A stretch of DNA of 64,000 bases from Erythrophleum ivorense (Eukaryota > Streptophyta > Magnoliopsida > Fabales > Fabaceae): assembly GCA_026724425.1 (NCBI GenBank), contig JAIUCV010000019.1, positions 9,890,325 through 9,954,324 of the forward strand, given 5' to 3'. Under the pieces are notes generated by a model. It made no database searches. It was not told the DNA's origin and saw nothing but the letters and a program-made list of their open reading frames with translations. A program made the position numbers and the translations under genes. Shown here piece by piece: positions 24,947 through 37,728 of this stretch (position 1 is its first letter; each line of letters starts with the position of its first letter).

Positions 24947-27900
24947 TATAATATCTGGTTTTGTAAAAATGACGAAAATGGATACATTTTCAAAGCAAGT
25001 CCCCTGAAATGAATTAGTTAAGGTCCCAAAAAATTTAATAAGCATTCTAGACTCTTAAAAATGAGAATTCTAAGCTCAGACTGAAAGAAAAATAGAGCTA
25101 AAATGAAGAAACGAATTTGAACAAAAGGTTGACGAAACGTACTGCCATTTTCGTAATTTTGAGCAAATTTTAGAATTCTCACAGGAGGGCTTTTTAAATA
25201 AAATTTTTGAGTTCTCTGGAGTTCTCAGAGGCCCTAAAAATCATGGGAAGTCTTGGGATAGTTAAAACCCCTCTTATGTATGTTTTTCAACGTTAGCTGA
25301 CCCAAACATTAACATATTCGTTCGGGAAGGTTTTAGCTCTAATTTGAGTGATTCCAAAGGCATTTTATTAAATTGGGAATCTAAATTTTATAATGGAAAA
25401 GACGGTTCTAAAAAATGAGCTAAAACAAACTAGAAATGAAAATGTCAAGATGAAGGGACAAAATTATAATTTTTGAAAAGTTCTTCCTAACCTACCTATA
25501 TATATAGGTCACACCCCACCTCCTTATTCATTTAGCCACATTTGGTTCTGCCCTAAACCAAAGGAGAAGAAAAGAAGGAGAAAAATAAGGAAAAAGGTAT
25601 GGATTTTCTTTATTTTTCATGCTTTCTCCTTAGTAAACTCTTTCTCCTCCATCTTCCTTTCTTTCCCATGATTTTATTGAAGTTTTTGGAACTGTTTTGA
25701 GGGCAGAACAGAGGGAAAATTTTAAAATTGAGGTGAGGAAGCTAAGGAAGGTGAAAAACAAGCAAGAAAAACCAAGCAAATTAAGGTATTTTGTCATCTC
25801 TTCACTTAATGTTCCTCCTTCCTTCTCTTGTGGGTGGTTCGACCTACATATGGCCAGCCTTAAGGGGTTGAGTTTCTAGTTAAATCAAGGATGAATCTTA
25901 GGAATTTAAGGGAGGAGAATAAGAATATATAAAGAGAATTAACAAATAACCATGGAAAATCAAGATAACAAAGTTAGGGTTTCAAGTGTCCCTTGTAAAA
26001 TCTGATTTAATACAATAATTCCTAGGCCTAAATGAGTGTTTGGATGAGCTCCTAAGATCCCTAGAAGGCTCCCCATATGCATCTTCTACTAAGAAAACAA
26101 AGCAAACTCCATGGGTGCTAAGAAGGGAGCATGCCTCGGCCTAAAGGGTTCAAGGCACCTAGGGATAGTTTTAAATTCTTTCAAGCCCATTTGTGAGTCA
26201 TATAAGATGAATGAAGATGAGAGGAAACCTTAGAAAAAATTTAGGAGGTCTAGGGAATAAATTGGTAACATAGGTTCCATAATATGACCTAAAGAAGCAA
26301 CATGAAGTCAGGCTCCTTGTTTTAATTATGTGATGACTCCAAGAGGATTAAAAGGAGTCAAAAATCATAAATGAAAGGAAAGAATGGAGCTTAGAACTCA
26401 ATTGATGGACGTTACTTCATTAGGTGCATTTAGGAACCATAAGACAAAGTTAAAGTTCCAAGTAGATAGGTGGCTTTGAAAATGGTTCCAAGAGCATAAT
26501 TGGTTCTTATTTTATATGTTTAGGCCAAAAGAAACAAGGCTCCCATCATTATGAGTGTGTGGCCAAGGAAGGGAGTGCAATTTTAAAGAGAAAAGTGTGT
26601 GGTTGCATCAAATGTAGCTCTCTCTTCTTTCTCTCATGCATGGATGAATGATTGCCTTGTCTTTGAATATGTGTATGTGTGTTTTAAGTCATGAAAAGTG
26701 TTCTAGCATGTGTATATGTATTATGGTACCATGATAAGATATTGTGTTTTCAAATGATGTTTTATATGCTTACTTTGGTTTACCTGAGTATTGAGAAGCC
26801 AAGAACCCTCTAGCCATGGTGAGGATGAGCCAAGAACCCTTGAGAATGGTTGAGACAAAGTCTAGTGTCTCCCAAGAGCATGGCTTAGTTCAAGGCCTTT
26901 AAGAAAAAAGGGTGAGGCAAGTTCAATAGCCTTAAAGAGAATGGGTGAGACTAATCCACTTACTTGGCAAGCCTATGTATGTCTTGTATGACTTGTTTAA
27001 ATACCAAGAATGTTTCTTGAATGATCATACATTCTATTATGCTCATGCATGCATTTTTAAGACTTGAATTGCATTCTTTTCATATAATTGAAAAGGAGAT
27101 GAGCTATAGGATTCTTTGAATCTCATTCCCTCATCCCTAATGTCTTAACATGCTAGGTAGAGCAAATGAACAAGGTAATGGAAGCCACCAAGTTGGGAGA
27201 TAAGAGATTAACAATAAAATGTCTAGTTTTGTCTCTTTTGTAACCATACAAATGGCATATGATGTAATCATATGATGAAATTGTTATGTAATCATTTGAA
27301 CATGTTTAATTACCCAAATGTTTGATATATGTATGAGTTTTAATGCCAAATGAATGGTAATGTGCATTTTGGGTAGTGAATGGCAACTTAAAGCTTTTGG
27401 ATTCTTGTGTATGGCATGGGGTGAGAGTGTGAGTTTTTAATTTCTAGGTTTATGCACCTTTGAGACATGTTTAGTAGACCATTTTGATGCTTTCCCACAT
27501 GCTCAAGTAGCCATGGTTGCCTCAGAAGCTAAAACAGACCATTTGGACCTCTTATGAGACACAAAAGTGACCATTTCACAACCCAACATTAAAATCTGAC
27601 CAAATGAACGAATTTTCTCATGACATTTATCATGCATATAAATATTATCTAGAGCTTTTTAAGAAGCTAAAGACTAGATTATTTGGAGCCCTATGGAATT
27701 AATTATGATTTTCCAATTTTGAAATTTTTCTGTTGAATTGATGCAAACACTGTTTATATGGTTAGTAACTTGGGATGTGTTATTTGAGGGCCAAATGATG
27801 TCCAATGCTCATAATATTTTATAAGAATAAACTAGACATGATAAGATTTATATGGCCACTAAGATCACCCCAATTGGACCTCTAAGTAGGGAGATATGAA

Positions 27901-28391
27901 TTTTTGAAGTTGGAGGACAGTACCAGTAATGACAGTCGACCTCTAGTACTATTCCATTGATTTCCGGTGGCTAGCAGCCCTTGTTGTGGTTTGGGTACAT
28001 TTTTAGCATAAATTAAATATTTGTAACTTTCCATAATGGTAAAGAATTCTTGATTTTGATTTTTCTAGATTCAATTATGATTTTTCAAAGGTTATGATAG
28101 TAATCTGGAAATCCTACCTGAGGCTACATTATTAATTTTTTTTGTATTCCATCTACTTGGATGAGTTCTAAGCCACTTCTTGAGGTAGATATGAGTTGTA
28201 TTTGTGTAATCAAATATGAAAATGAGATGAATGAGTCCATATGGTCCATAGGACTCCAAATGAAAAATTTATCCGCTACGCTTCGCAACACAACGAGTAT
28301 TTTTCTATGACTTTCCCTTGAGAAATTCATGTGCTTCATGGAAATGAGCCTACATATGATATGAGATGAGTCATAGAATTATGGTGTTACA
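24947..28391 (+). repeat. 3' LTR of the gypsy element
   Basis: 3,445 bp. It starts TATAATATCTGG (a G-to-A change of the TGTAATATCYGG start) and ends TATGGTGTTACA. The first ~1.38 kb resembles solo LTR D; the last ~2.06 kb is nearly identical to the 5' LTR of this element. Confidence 0.87.
25496..25508 (+). promoter_or_regulatory. Probable LTR TATA box (3' LTR)
   Basis: CTATATATATAGG followed by TCACACCCCACCTCC, at the same relative place as in LTRs A and D. Confidence 0.5.
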
Positions 28392-31300
28392 AGTTGCAAG
28401 TTTCTATACCTAGGGTTTCACTTGCACCTTATGAAATATAAAGCTATAAAATGATATTTTAGATCATGTAAGAGTATAATTGAGTTAATATGAGGCAATG
28501 AAACTCATATATATGACAATTTCCCTAGAAAAGCGAGCAAAACTCCATGGGTGGCATTCTTGATACATGTCTCGACCAAGGAGTACTTCAAGAACCTAGG
28601 GAGAGTTTTTCTTGACTCTTAGAATAGAAATGGTCTACATATGAGCAATAAATACCAAAGGAATCATTGGTTTGAATTTAGGAACCATATTTTGAAAGTT
28701 AAAAGTTTAGATTCCTTTTAGACATAAAGAAGTAACTTGATGTTTAGCTCATTGAATTGAGTTTGTGATAACTCTGATAAGTTTAAAATGGAGTCATGTG
28801 ACTTAGATTGAGTGAGAAATTGGAGCCAAGAAGATGAATTATATGAGTTGCTTCACTCTTCTCTTGAATGAAATCGTATGCATGCCATAAGCTGGAAGTA
28901 GCTTGTGTAGAATTTATGTGAGGTTAGAAATGGTTCCATTGATATGTTTATGTCTTGTTTGATGCATCTAGGCCAAGCAAATCAAGCCTCCTTCAAGTGT
29001 GTGTGCAAGGCTGCTAAACCAAGAAGCTAGGGAATCAAGGAAGAAATTGTGCTTCTTGACTCAAGGTAACTCTTCATCCATTCTTGTATGCATTTCTTGG
29101 TTGTTTAATAGTCATTAAATGCTTGTATGTATGTTTGAATCATGAGACATACCTCTAGCTATTGGTTTGATACTTTGGTACTATTATGCTTTTTGAATTG
29201 TATTTAGAATGTAAAGTTGCTCTTGATGGGTGAGGTTATGCCTAAAGTCCCTTGGATTGGGTGAGGTGAAGCCAAAAGTCCCTAAGAATGAGTGAAGCTA
29301 ATCTAAAAGTCCTAAAATAATAGGGTGAAGCTAGATCAAAAGTCCTTAAAGTTTGATTTTGATCTTAATATGTTTATGTAATATTGAAAACATGTTTATG
29401 TTTGGTTCTTAGAAACATTGATGCATGCTTGTGTTCTTTGATGTGATAACATGCAATATATGTAACACCTATTGTTTTAAAAGCTGTAAACTAAGCAAAT
29501 TCCCAAAGGAAGTCCCCTAAATTGAATGATTAGAGGTCAAATAAAGTTAGACCAATAATCTAGACAACTAAAAATTAGGATACAAAGTTTAAGGTGACAG
29601 AAAAACAAAGTCAAAATAGCTTAACAAAAATTGATGAAAATGGAGTGGCATTTTCTGTAATTTTGGGTAAATTTTAGAAAACTCAAAGAAGAGATCTTTA
29701 AATTGGAAAATTAAGTTTTTCATGGTTCTCAGAGACCTCAAAAGCTACAAGAACCCCTAGAATGGTTTAAACCCTTCTAGTTTAAGTTTTAGAGTATCAG
29801 TTGATCAAAATTTTGACCAATTCATTCAAGGAGGTTTTCAATCCAATTTGAGTGAAATCAAAGGCATTTTATGAATTAGATGATCTAAATTTTATAATGG
29901 AAAAGATGATTCTAAAAAAAGAGTTAAAATGAACCCAAATGAAAAGAACCAAGAAAAGGGGCAAAATAGAAATTTTGAAAAAAGTGTCATTACTTAGCCT
30001 ACTCCTTTATAAGTCATGCCCCACTTCTTCCCTTCCTCATGACTAACTTTCATCTACTCCAAAAAAGAACCCTAGGCTTCTTGAAGTAGTGCACTAAGAG
30101 GGAAAAGAGAAGGAAGGAAAAAGGTAAGAAATTTCATAGTTTTTCATGCTTCCTCCTTCACTAACTTTGTTATCCTCTTTCTCCTCTCTTTTCCTATGGT
30201 TTTGATGATTGATTTGCAGATGATTCATGGCTGGTTCAATGAGAAGAGGAAAGAAATTGAAGGAGAGACTAGAAACAAGTGGAAGTGTTCTTGGAAAAGC
30301 TTAAAACCAAGGTAACTTCCATGGCTTTCTTTACTTCTTCTTGGTTGCTTCTCCTTACTTGATTTCGGCCAACCCTAGACTACTAAGGAAGGAATGATTT
30401 TTTGTCTTAGCAAGGAAGAAACAAGGCTTTTAGAGTATAAGAAACAAGAATATTCAATTAGATTTAAAAGAAAAGTTTTAGAATTAAGGTTATATTACTT
30501 AAGGTTTTTGTTCTACCTAGCCATTTTTGAAGCTTTCTAAGGATATTATAGCCTATTTAAGAGTATGTATGAGATCCTAAGACATCTAGAAAGTTTCACA
30601 AGTGCCAATTCCCTAAAAACAATCAAGCAAACTCCATGGGCTTTCACCTAGCTATATGTCTCAACCAAGAAGAGTTTGGCTACCTAGGGAGATTTTTTTT
30701 TTAATTCTAAGGATGGGAATGGCCAAGATATGATTAATAAACATTAAGGGAAGCATTGTTTTGAATTTAGAAATCATGGTTTATGAGATGGAGGTTTAAG
30801 TTCCTTTTTAAAATATAAAGAAGCAACTTAAAGCAACTTAAGTCTAGGCTCCTTGAATTGAATTTATGATGACTCTAAGGAGTCTGAATGGAGTCAAAAG
30901 ACTTAAATTGAATGAGAAATTGGAACCAAGATCATGAATCCTAGGGATTGCTTCATTATGCACTTATATGGAACCATAAACATGTCTTAGAATAAAGTAA
31001 GCTTACATAGAGTTTATGTGAGGCTAGAACTTCTTCCAATGATGTAATTGTACCTCATTTAATATGTCTAAACTAAGTGAATCAAGCTTCTCATAATTGT
31101 GTGTATGTGTTCGAGAAAGAGGACGAGAAATCCAAGGGGAAAAGTGTGCTTCTTGACTTAAGGTAGCTCTTTAACCTTTCTTACATGCATGTCTTGGATG
31201 TTTAATTGTCATTGGATACTTGTGTGTATATTTGAACCATGAAATATATTTATAGCTATTAATTAGATTCTATGATGACATTATGTTCCTTGAAAACATG

Positions 31301-33756
31301 TTTTGAATACAAGGTGACTTGAATGGGTGAGATTATACCAAAAGTTCCTTAGAATGGGTGAAAAGATGCCAAAAGTCCCTAAGAATAGGTGAGACAAAGT
31401 CAAAAGTCTTTAAAAATAGGTAAGACAAATCTAAAAGTTCTAAAGAATTGGGTGAGGCTAGGCCAAAAACCCTTAAAGCCTATGTTTGACAATGTATGAG
31501 TTTATGTGACATGAGAAAATGTTTATGTATGCTTACAAGACTTTTAGTACATGTTTGCATTCTTTGACTTGAAAATGTGCCATGTATATATGCTTGAAAG
31601 GGTAAAAGAGCTATTGAAATTCTTTGAATCTCATTCTTCCCCCACATATGTCTAACCTTGTTTAGATGATCAAAGTGGAACAAAAAATAGAGGCCAAGCA
31701 CCTTGAAACATGAAAATTTGAAATTTGGCAAGCAAATAGGTCTCATCAAAAGCTTTTCATAGAGCTAAGGAGTATCCTTTTTGGAGCTCTAGAAAATTTA
31801 TTATGATTTTTCAAAATTGGCCATATTATGTAAAAATTGTTACTTTTACTATTCATGTGGTCAATTTGTTTTTCCATGTCACTCAAGGGCTAAATGAAAT
31901 CCAATACTCATAAAATTTTAGAAGCATAAACTAGATATCCTAATCTTTCTATGGCCACTGAGAACACCTCATTTAGAGCTCTGTAGAGGGAGAAATAAAG
32001 TTTTGAAGTTTGAGATCAGTTGTAGGATGCATCAGTGACCAGTGTTACTGTTCTATCAGTTTTCATAGGGCAAACCTAGTTGTTTGATTTGAAATTTTTA
32101 TGGTAGTCATAGAACATCCATAAATTTCTAAAATGGTATAATTTGCATGATTTCAATTTTTTAGAATTAATTATGATTTTTCAAATGTTTATATGAGATT
32201 ATGAAAATCTTGGAAATTGCCAAATGAGATGCCATTTTGTGTTGCAAGGCTTAGAACCGAATTTTGAGCTTCAATTTGTGATAATTCTAGTTGAAAAAAT
32301 GTGTTATGGATGGAAAATGAATTTGGTAAGCTCACATGGTCCATAATGCCAGGAATGAATTTACTGAGCTTTCAATAACGTAATTAACCGTCGCTAAAAG
32401 TTCTATTTTCTTGCAAATGAGTGTTATATGCCAATTTTGCCATGAGTTGAGCTTTATATAGATATGGTATTACAATATATACTTATTTGAAAGGGTAAAT
32501 GAGCTGTTGGGATTCTTTAAAACTCACTCTCCCCCCACTCTTTATCTAATCTTGTCTAGGTGAAGCTCATGGAACCAAGAATGGAGGCCAAGGAGTATAA
32601 ATTGTATTACTTTGACAATAGAATAGATTTTGATGTAATTTAATGTCCAAGTATGTATGTATAAGTTATTTATGAGATGTAAATCTTTGCTTATGTGTAA
32701 AAGTATATGAACATGTTGTATGTAATAGATATGGAGCCAAATGTATGGGAATGTAAGTTTTTGACATTCTTAAGCCATGGTGTGCATGTGTATATGAACA
32801 AGTGAGATGGTGAATTTGAGTTCCATAATGAATTGGACCTATTATGATGCTTCTATATGCTGTGTTTGAGCTTTTAGATGTGCTCAAATGGTTATGGTTC
32901 ATGTGGGAAGCCATCTTGGACCATTTGATGCCATATTGATGCCATTTTGGATCATATTCTTGCCCTGAACCAAAACTAGACCAAATGGGCAAATTTTGGC
33001 ATGAAATTTGGCAGACATTTAGCTTTCATTTAGATATTTTCACAAGGCTAAAGAACAAAACTTTTGGGGCTCTATAGAATTTATTATGATTTTTTAAAAT
33101 TGGCTAAAATTTGCAAAAACTATCATTGCACTATTCATTTGGTGGGTCTGGTTTTTAGTATCTTTGAAAAGCCAAACGAGGTCTAATACCCATGAATATT
33201 CATAGGCATATAGTTGACATCATAAAATTTCCATAGCCATTGAGATCACCTAATTTAGAGCTCTGTAGAGTGAGATATGAATTTTTAAAGTTGCTAGTCT
33301 GCTATAGTACAAGAAATAGACCTAGTTACTGTTCCATTAGGATTTCATGGTCCAAATGATATTATCTTAGTTTGAAATTTTTACAGTAGTTAGATGATAT
33401 CTTGAGATTTCCATAGAGTCCTATCTTGTGTGATTTAGAGATTTTTAGGTCAAGTTATGAATTTTTGAATTTAGAATAGAATTATAGAACTAAGGAAAAT
33501 GGAAGTGTGATGCAAATTTTGATGTGTATGCTCCAAACCCAAACTCCATGCCTCATCTTGTGATGATTATGTATGAACAAGTGTAATAAGAATGGAAGAT
33601 GAGTTTGGTAAGTTAAAATGGTTCATTTAATCAGAAATGAATCATTTTGACTTTTAATGATGGTATTTTTTGCTACTAAATGTAATGAATTTATGAAATT
33701 AGATGCTTTAGGAATTTTGTGCTACAAATTAAATGTTATCTAGATATGGTATTACA
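28392..33756 (+). repeat. Partial family-1 LTR (LTR F), 5' part lost, interrupted by LTR G
   Basis: The left piece 28,392-29,460 begins in mid-LTR: a CAAACTCCATGGG tract here equals 30.6 kb of LTR G. The right piece 32,475-33,756 ends with GATATGGTATTACA. After it, protease sequence of a family-2 element follows directly with no PBS, so F was inserted as an LTR in that gene. Its first ~1.2 kb is missing at the junction with the 3' LTR of the gypsy element. Its 5' target duplication is therefore not visible. Non-coding. Confidence 0.7.
29461..32474 (+). repeat. Solo LTR G, family 1, inside LTR F
   Basis: 3,014 bp, from TGTAACACCT to GGTATTACA, flanked by the exact 5-bp duplication ATATA (29,456-29,460 and 32,475-32,479). 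LTR F sequence continues on both sides, for example the TTGAAAGGGTAAATGAGCT tract at 32.49 kb. It is more diverged from LTRs A and D than they are from each other. Confidence 0.85.
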
Positions 33757-34072
33757 ATTAGACAAAGATAGTTCCTAAGTCTTGACCATAGAACCAAGGC
33801 TAAGTTTTTGCTTTTACACAGCAAGAGGCAAGGCAATCTCTTAACTTGATCTGAGGTATGTTAAAGATTTATGATTGTATTATAAATACACTATTTGACT
33901 CAAGAGCTAGTCATTCTTTTATTTCCTATAATTGTGTTAAGCTTTTAGGTTTAAAAGTTAGTACCTTTCCTTTGATTTATACATTCCTACTCTTATAAGA
34001 TGCAAAGTTATTACTTTTATAGTTTTTTTTTGGAATTGTATTGTTTAGCTTTATAATTAATCTACTGCTCTT
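33757..34072 (+). pseudogene. Family-2 gypsy protease, first part
   Basis: It reads LTQQEARQSLN and then TLFDSRASHSFISYNC: a retroviral-type aspartic protease motif with the DSG glycine changed to Arg (GGA to AGA). The frame breaks near 34.0 kb. The segment lies between the end of LTR F and the ctctt target site of LTR H, and continues after LTR H. Same family as the minus-strand copy at 9.7-13.7 kb. Confidence 0.75.
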
Positions 34073-36922
34073 TGTAACAACCAGAAAAAAAAATTGAAAA
34101 ATTTTCAAAGGGCTGAAAATTTTCTAAGTTTACTTGGTATAGCAAGAAATAGCCTAACTATAACAAATGTACATGTTCGCTATAGCGAGAAACAATCTAA
34201 CTATAGCGAGAGTGCCTTCTTGCTATAGCGAGTGCGGGCATCCCATACAAAAACTAGGGAGTTGCTCGCCGTAGCGTGCGCCATAGCGAAAACAGGGGTT
34301 TGGCACTGATACGTGCTTGTTGTAGCAAGGGTTATTCTTCGCTATAGTGAGGGTTAGTTTCAAAAAGCATGAAAAAAGAGAATTTGACTTTTTAAAGCGT
34401 CCCAATTCATTCCTTCTCCTCTTAACCGACTTAGGCTTCATCCAAGGCAGAGAAAAGGGCAGAGGAGAGAGAGAGACACCTAGAGAAGGAAGGAGAACAA
34501 GAAAAAGGTAAGCATAACTTGATATCTCCATAGCTTTTCTTCTTAGAGTTTTGTTCTTCTCTCTTTGCCCTCTCTTGCTATGGTTTTGGATGTTGAATTA
34601 GCTACGTTTTGGGCTTGGTTTAGAAGAGGGAAAGTGGAAAACCACTCTTGAAGGAGGTTAGAACTTATGTAGCTTTACTTCTTTGCTTTCCTTTCTTGAG
34701 AGCTTGAGAGAGGAAGGATAGTTGGTGAACTTTTACAGAGAGAAAGAACCCCTAGTTTCTTATATGCTTGGTAGGGTTTGCTATAAAGAAACTCCTAACT
34801 TTGTGAATAAGTGTTGAGTTATGAGAGAGTAATTCCATGCTCTTGTGTGTCTAGGCTCAAGAGAAGCACTTCCATTTAGTTGTGATAGTGAAATCAAGAA
34901 GGGAGAAGACAAATTGAAAGGGAAGGCTTGTGTTAGCCTATAAGGTAGCTCTCTCCCCCTTCTCTCATGCATGGATGTGTGTCTAGCTTGTTTTAGAATG
35001 TGCGCATGTGTATTTTCAAGCTATGAAAAGTATGCTATCATGCCTTTACATGTCATGATCCTTGATGCTATGTTATGTGTTAAATGAATCCATGATATTT
35101 GTATAAGTTTTCTTGAGTGTGGAAAGGCCAAGAACTCTTCCCTTGGGTGAGAATGAGCCAAGAACCCTCGACCTTGGTTGAGATAAAGTAAAAGGTCTCC
35201 CAAAAGCAATGTAGACTCCCAAGAGTATGGTTGAGTCCAAAGTGCTCAAGAGTGGGTGAGGCAAGTCCAATACCCATGAGGAGAAGTGTGAGGCCAATTC
35301 AAATACTTGGTGAACCCTTGAATGTCTTGTATAATTGATTCACATGCCAAGGTTGTTTTTAAAGTGTCCATGACTTTCACTTTTTCACACATACATTTGA
35401 AAAGCTTGCTTTGTACTTATTATGTATAATTGAATGAGAGATGAGCTATTGGGATTCTTTGAATCTCATCCCCTCTTTTCCACTATCCTAACATGCTAGG
35501 TGGACCAAGTGAATAAAGACATGAGAGCCACCAAGCTTGAAGCTAGGGAATTCAGTGAAGGATTTGTGAAATAGCCATTTTGTCACCATTTTATTGTTAA
35601 GAGATGTAATCTAATGATGTACATGTTGTAGGCACTTATGAATACTTGTAAATGGATGTACATAATGTATATGTATGAGAATTAGAACTATATTGAATGA
35701 TATAGCAAGTTTTCAGTATGAATAATAAGATCTTGGCATTATGTACATGGTGTATGTGTTAGTGTGGGAGAGTGAGTTTTGCAAATCTGGGTTATTAGAC
35801 ATTTGAGCCATGTTTGATAGCCTATGTTGATGCTTTTCCACATGCTCACAGAGCCTTAAGAGTAAGAGAAGCAAATTTGAACCCTTGGAACCCTCTTTTA
35901 ACATAAGAAATTAATACTTTGCCCCCTTATGTCAAAGTCTAACCAAATGACCTCTTCTTGCCTTGAAATTTGTCATGTCACTAGATCTTGCTTAGAGCTT
36001 TTTGGGAAGATAAAGATCAGGTCATTTGGAGGTCTATGGAATTTTCTATGATTTTTCAAAGTTGGTATTAGAATTTCGGATTTGCACTAGCACTGTTCAT
36101 TTGGTCAGTTGTGTAATTGTGTCATCCGAGGGGCAAACGTGGTCCAATGGCTAACAAATTGTATAGGGAGAAACTAGACATTTACAGTGACTTGTAGCAA
36201 CTAGAAACACCTCATTTGGAGGTCTATAGAGGAAGATATGAATTTTTGAAATTTCTGCCCAGTATTAGTCATCTTGCCTGACCAGAAGTACTGTTCCATC
36301 AATTTCTGAGAGTTTGGCTTGATGAACTGATCTGGAGATATATTTTTCCTCTCTAGTTAACATCCACATATTTCCATATTGGTATCATTTGAATGTGTTG
36401 GATTTTTGTGGAATTAATTGGACATTTCTGAAGTTCATATCAGTAAACTATGATAGCATCAGAACCTAATCCGACCTCCAGACCATTTCACGTGTCAAAC
36501 GTTCTGTGTGTGGGGAGTTATGACTTGCACATATTTTTAGCATGAAGTAGACATCCCAAGATTTCCAGAATAACCAAGATTACATGCTTTCTATTTTTCT
36601 AGATTTAGTTATGATTTTCCAAACTTTGTCCAGAAATGGGGCCAAGTCTGCCCGAGAATGCATATTCATGTCCCATGTCTCTTTTTGGTTTCCATGGGTT
36701 GAAAGCATGTTTTTAGGATTAAAATGAGTTGTAATGGTGCAATTAAATATGAGGATACATAGCATGAGCTCACATGGTCCATGTGACACCGAAATGCATT
36801 TTTAATCATGACGCAACACAAGAAAGTATATGAATCCAATGGAAGTTCTCACTTTATTCTTACTATATCTCACATGAGCATGTAAGGGATGATGGGTATG
36901 AGTTAGAAATGATGGTGTTACA
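34073..36922 (+). repeat. Solo LTR H, family 1, with a distinctive upstream region
   Basis: 2,850 bp, from TGTAACAACC to GGTGTTACA, flanked by exact CTCTT duplications (34,068-34,072 and 36,923-36,927). It interrupts the protease domain of a family-2 gypsy gene. Its central and last parts match other family-1 LTRs (GTGAGGCAAGTCCAATACCC, AGATGAGCTATTGGGATTC). The first 300 bp differ and carry repeated GCTATAGCGAG-like words. Confidence 0.88.
34136..34350 (+). repeat. Array of CGCTATAGCG-like palindromes in LTR H
   Basis: Eight or nine near copies at irregular spacing, including a perfect 10-bp palindrome CGCTATAGCG at 34,178-34,187. Others are ACTATAGCGAG (~34,200), TGCTATAGCG (34,221), CGCCGTAGCG (~34,267), CGCCATAGCG (~34,279) and CGCTATAGTG (~34,340). 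I do not see the array in the other LTRs of the window. Its place upstream of the expected transcription start suggests a protein-binding array; that is inference. Confidence 0.6.
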
Positions 36923-37728
36923 CTCTTGATTTAGATTATATTCCTTTGATTGATATTGACGTCATTATTGGAATGGACTAGTTGTCTATAAGCAATGCTA
37001 TTCTTGATTGTTCTTGTAAACTTGTTCCATTACTTGCTTGCACTTCTAATTCTGAGTATTTTATTGAGTTATCTTATTTATCCATTTACTAAATTGAGAG
37101 ATACCATAGGAAAAGTTGTAAGGGATATTTAGTCTTTTCTCTACAAGTTGAGGCTGAAGAGGAAATAGAGGGTATACTTATTATTAGGGATTACCTAAAA
37201 ATATTTCCTAAAAAGGTTAGTGGTCTTCTAGCTGATAGGGAAATAGAATTTGTAATATACTTAGTGCTAGGTATAGGTCTTATATCGAAAGCTCCCTATA
37301 GGATGGCCCTATAGAATTAGTTAAGCTAAAGAAAGAAGTAGAGAAGCTTTAAGAAAAAGGGTTCATTAGGCCTATTATATTTTCGTAAGGTGCACCAATT
37401 TTGCTTGTTAAAAAGAGAGATGGAAGTCTGAAGTTGCGCATAGACTATAGGCAGTTGACCCAAGTCATTATAAAGAATAAGTATCCACTATGTAGGATAA
37501 ATGAAGTATTAGATCAGTTAGTAGAAGCATTAATTTTTTGTAAAATAGAGTGGAGATTTGGTTACTATCAGTTGAGTGTCAACGTTGAGGATATGCCTAA
37601 GATAGCTTTGAAGACTTGGTATAGATATTATGAATTTTTGGATATGCCTTTTGGTTTAACCAATTCCCCTACAATTTTTATAGATTACATGAACATGATT
37701 TTTAAACCCTACCTAGATTTGTTTGTGT
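36923..37728 (+). pseudogene. Family-2 gypsy protease end and RT
   Basis: It continues the gene interrupted by LTR H: LDYIPLIDIDVIIGMD (protease end) at 36.93-36.98 kb, a linker, then RT from about 37.37 kb. The open stretch from 37,401 has LLVKK-like, LRIDYRQL, NKYPL and MPFGLTNSPTIF motifs. The frame is lost at about 37,728, just before the catalytic aspartates, where a foreign LTR fragment begins. RNase H and most of integrase are absent. Confidence 0.8.

Larger units (their letters stand above)
17384..28391 (+). mobile_element. Ty3/gypsy LTR retrotransposon, family 1, two LTRs, decayed (Del/Tekay-like)
   Basis: An 11-kb element: 5' LTR 17,384-20,151, PBS 20,158-20,169, gag from 20,311, then protease, RT, RNase H and integrase, polypurine tract 24,933-24,944, and 3' LTR 24,947-28,391. 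Integrase after RNase H is the Ty3/gypsy order. The very long LTRs and the C-terminal segment ending in an EEEMRKKHPELFP-type motif resemble the Del/Tekay chromovirus group; the clade call is inference. The coding region has many stops. The expected 5-bp target duplication is missing: TTAAG precedes it and AGTTG follows. The left flank is family-2 gag, the right flank is the middle of LTR F. See findings for the mosaic LTR pair. Confidence 0.88.

Noticed and set aside
17384..28391. Integrated plant pararetrovirus or retrovirus with an envelope gene
   Set aside because: There are LTRs, a gypsy-order pol with integrase and no movement-protein or envelope-like frame, so it is an ordinary LTR retrotransposon.
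34136..34350. CRISPR-like or satellite array
   Set aside because: The words are short, degenerate and irregularly spaced within an LTR; no fixed spacer length.
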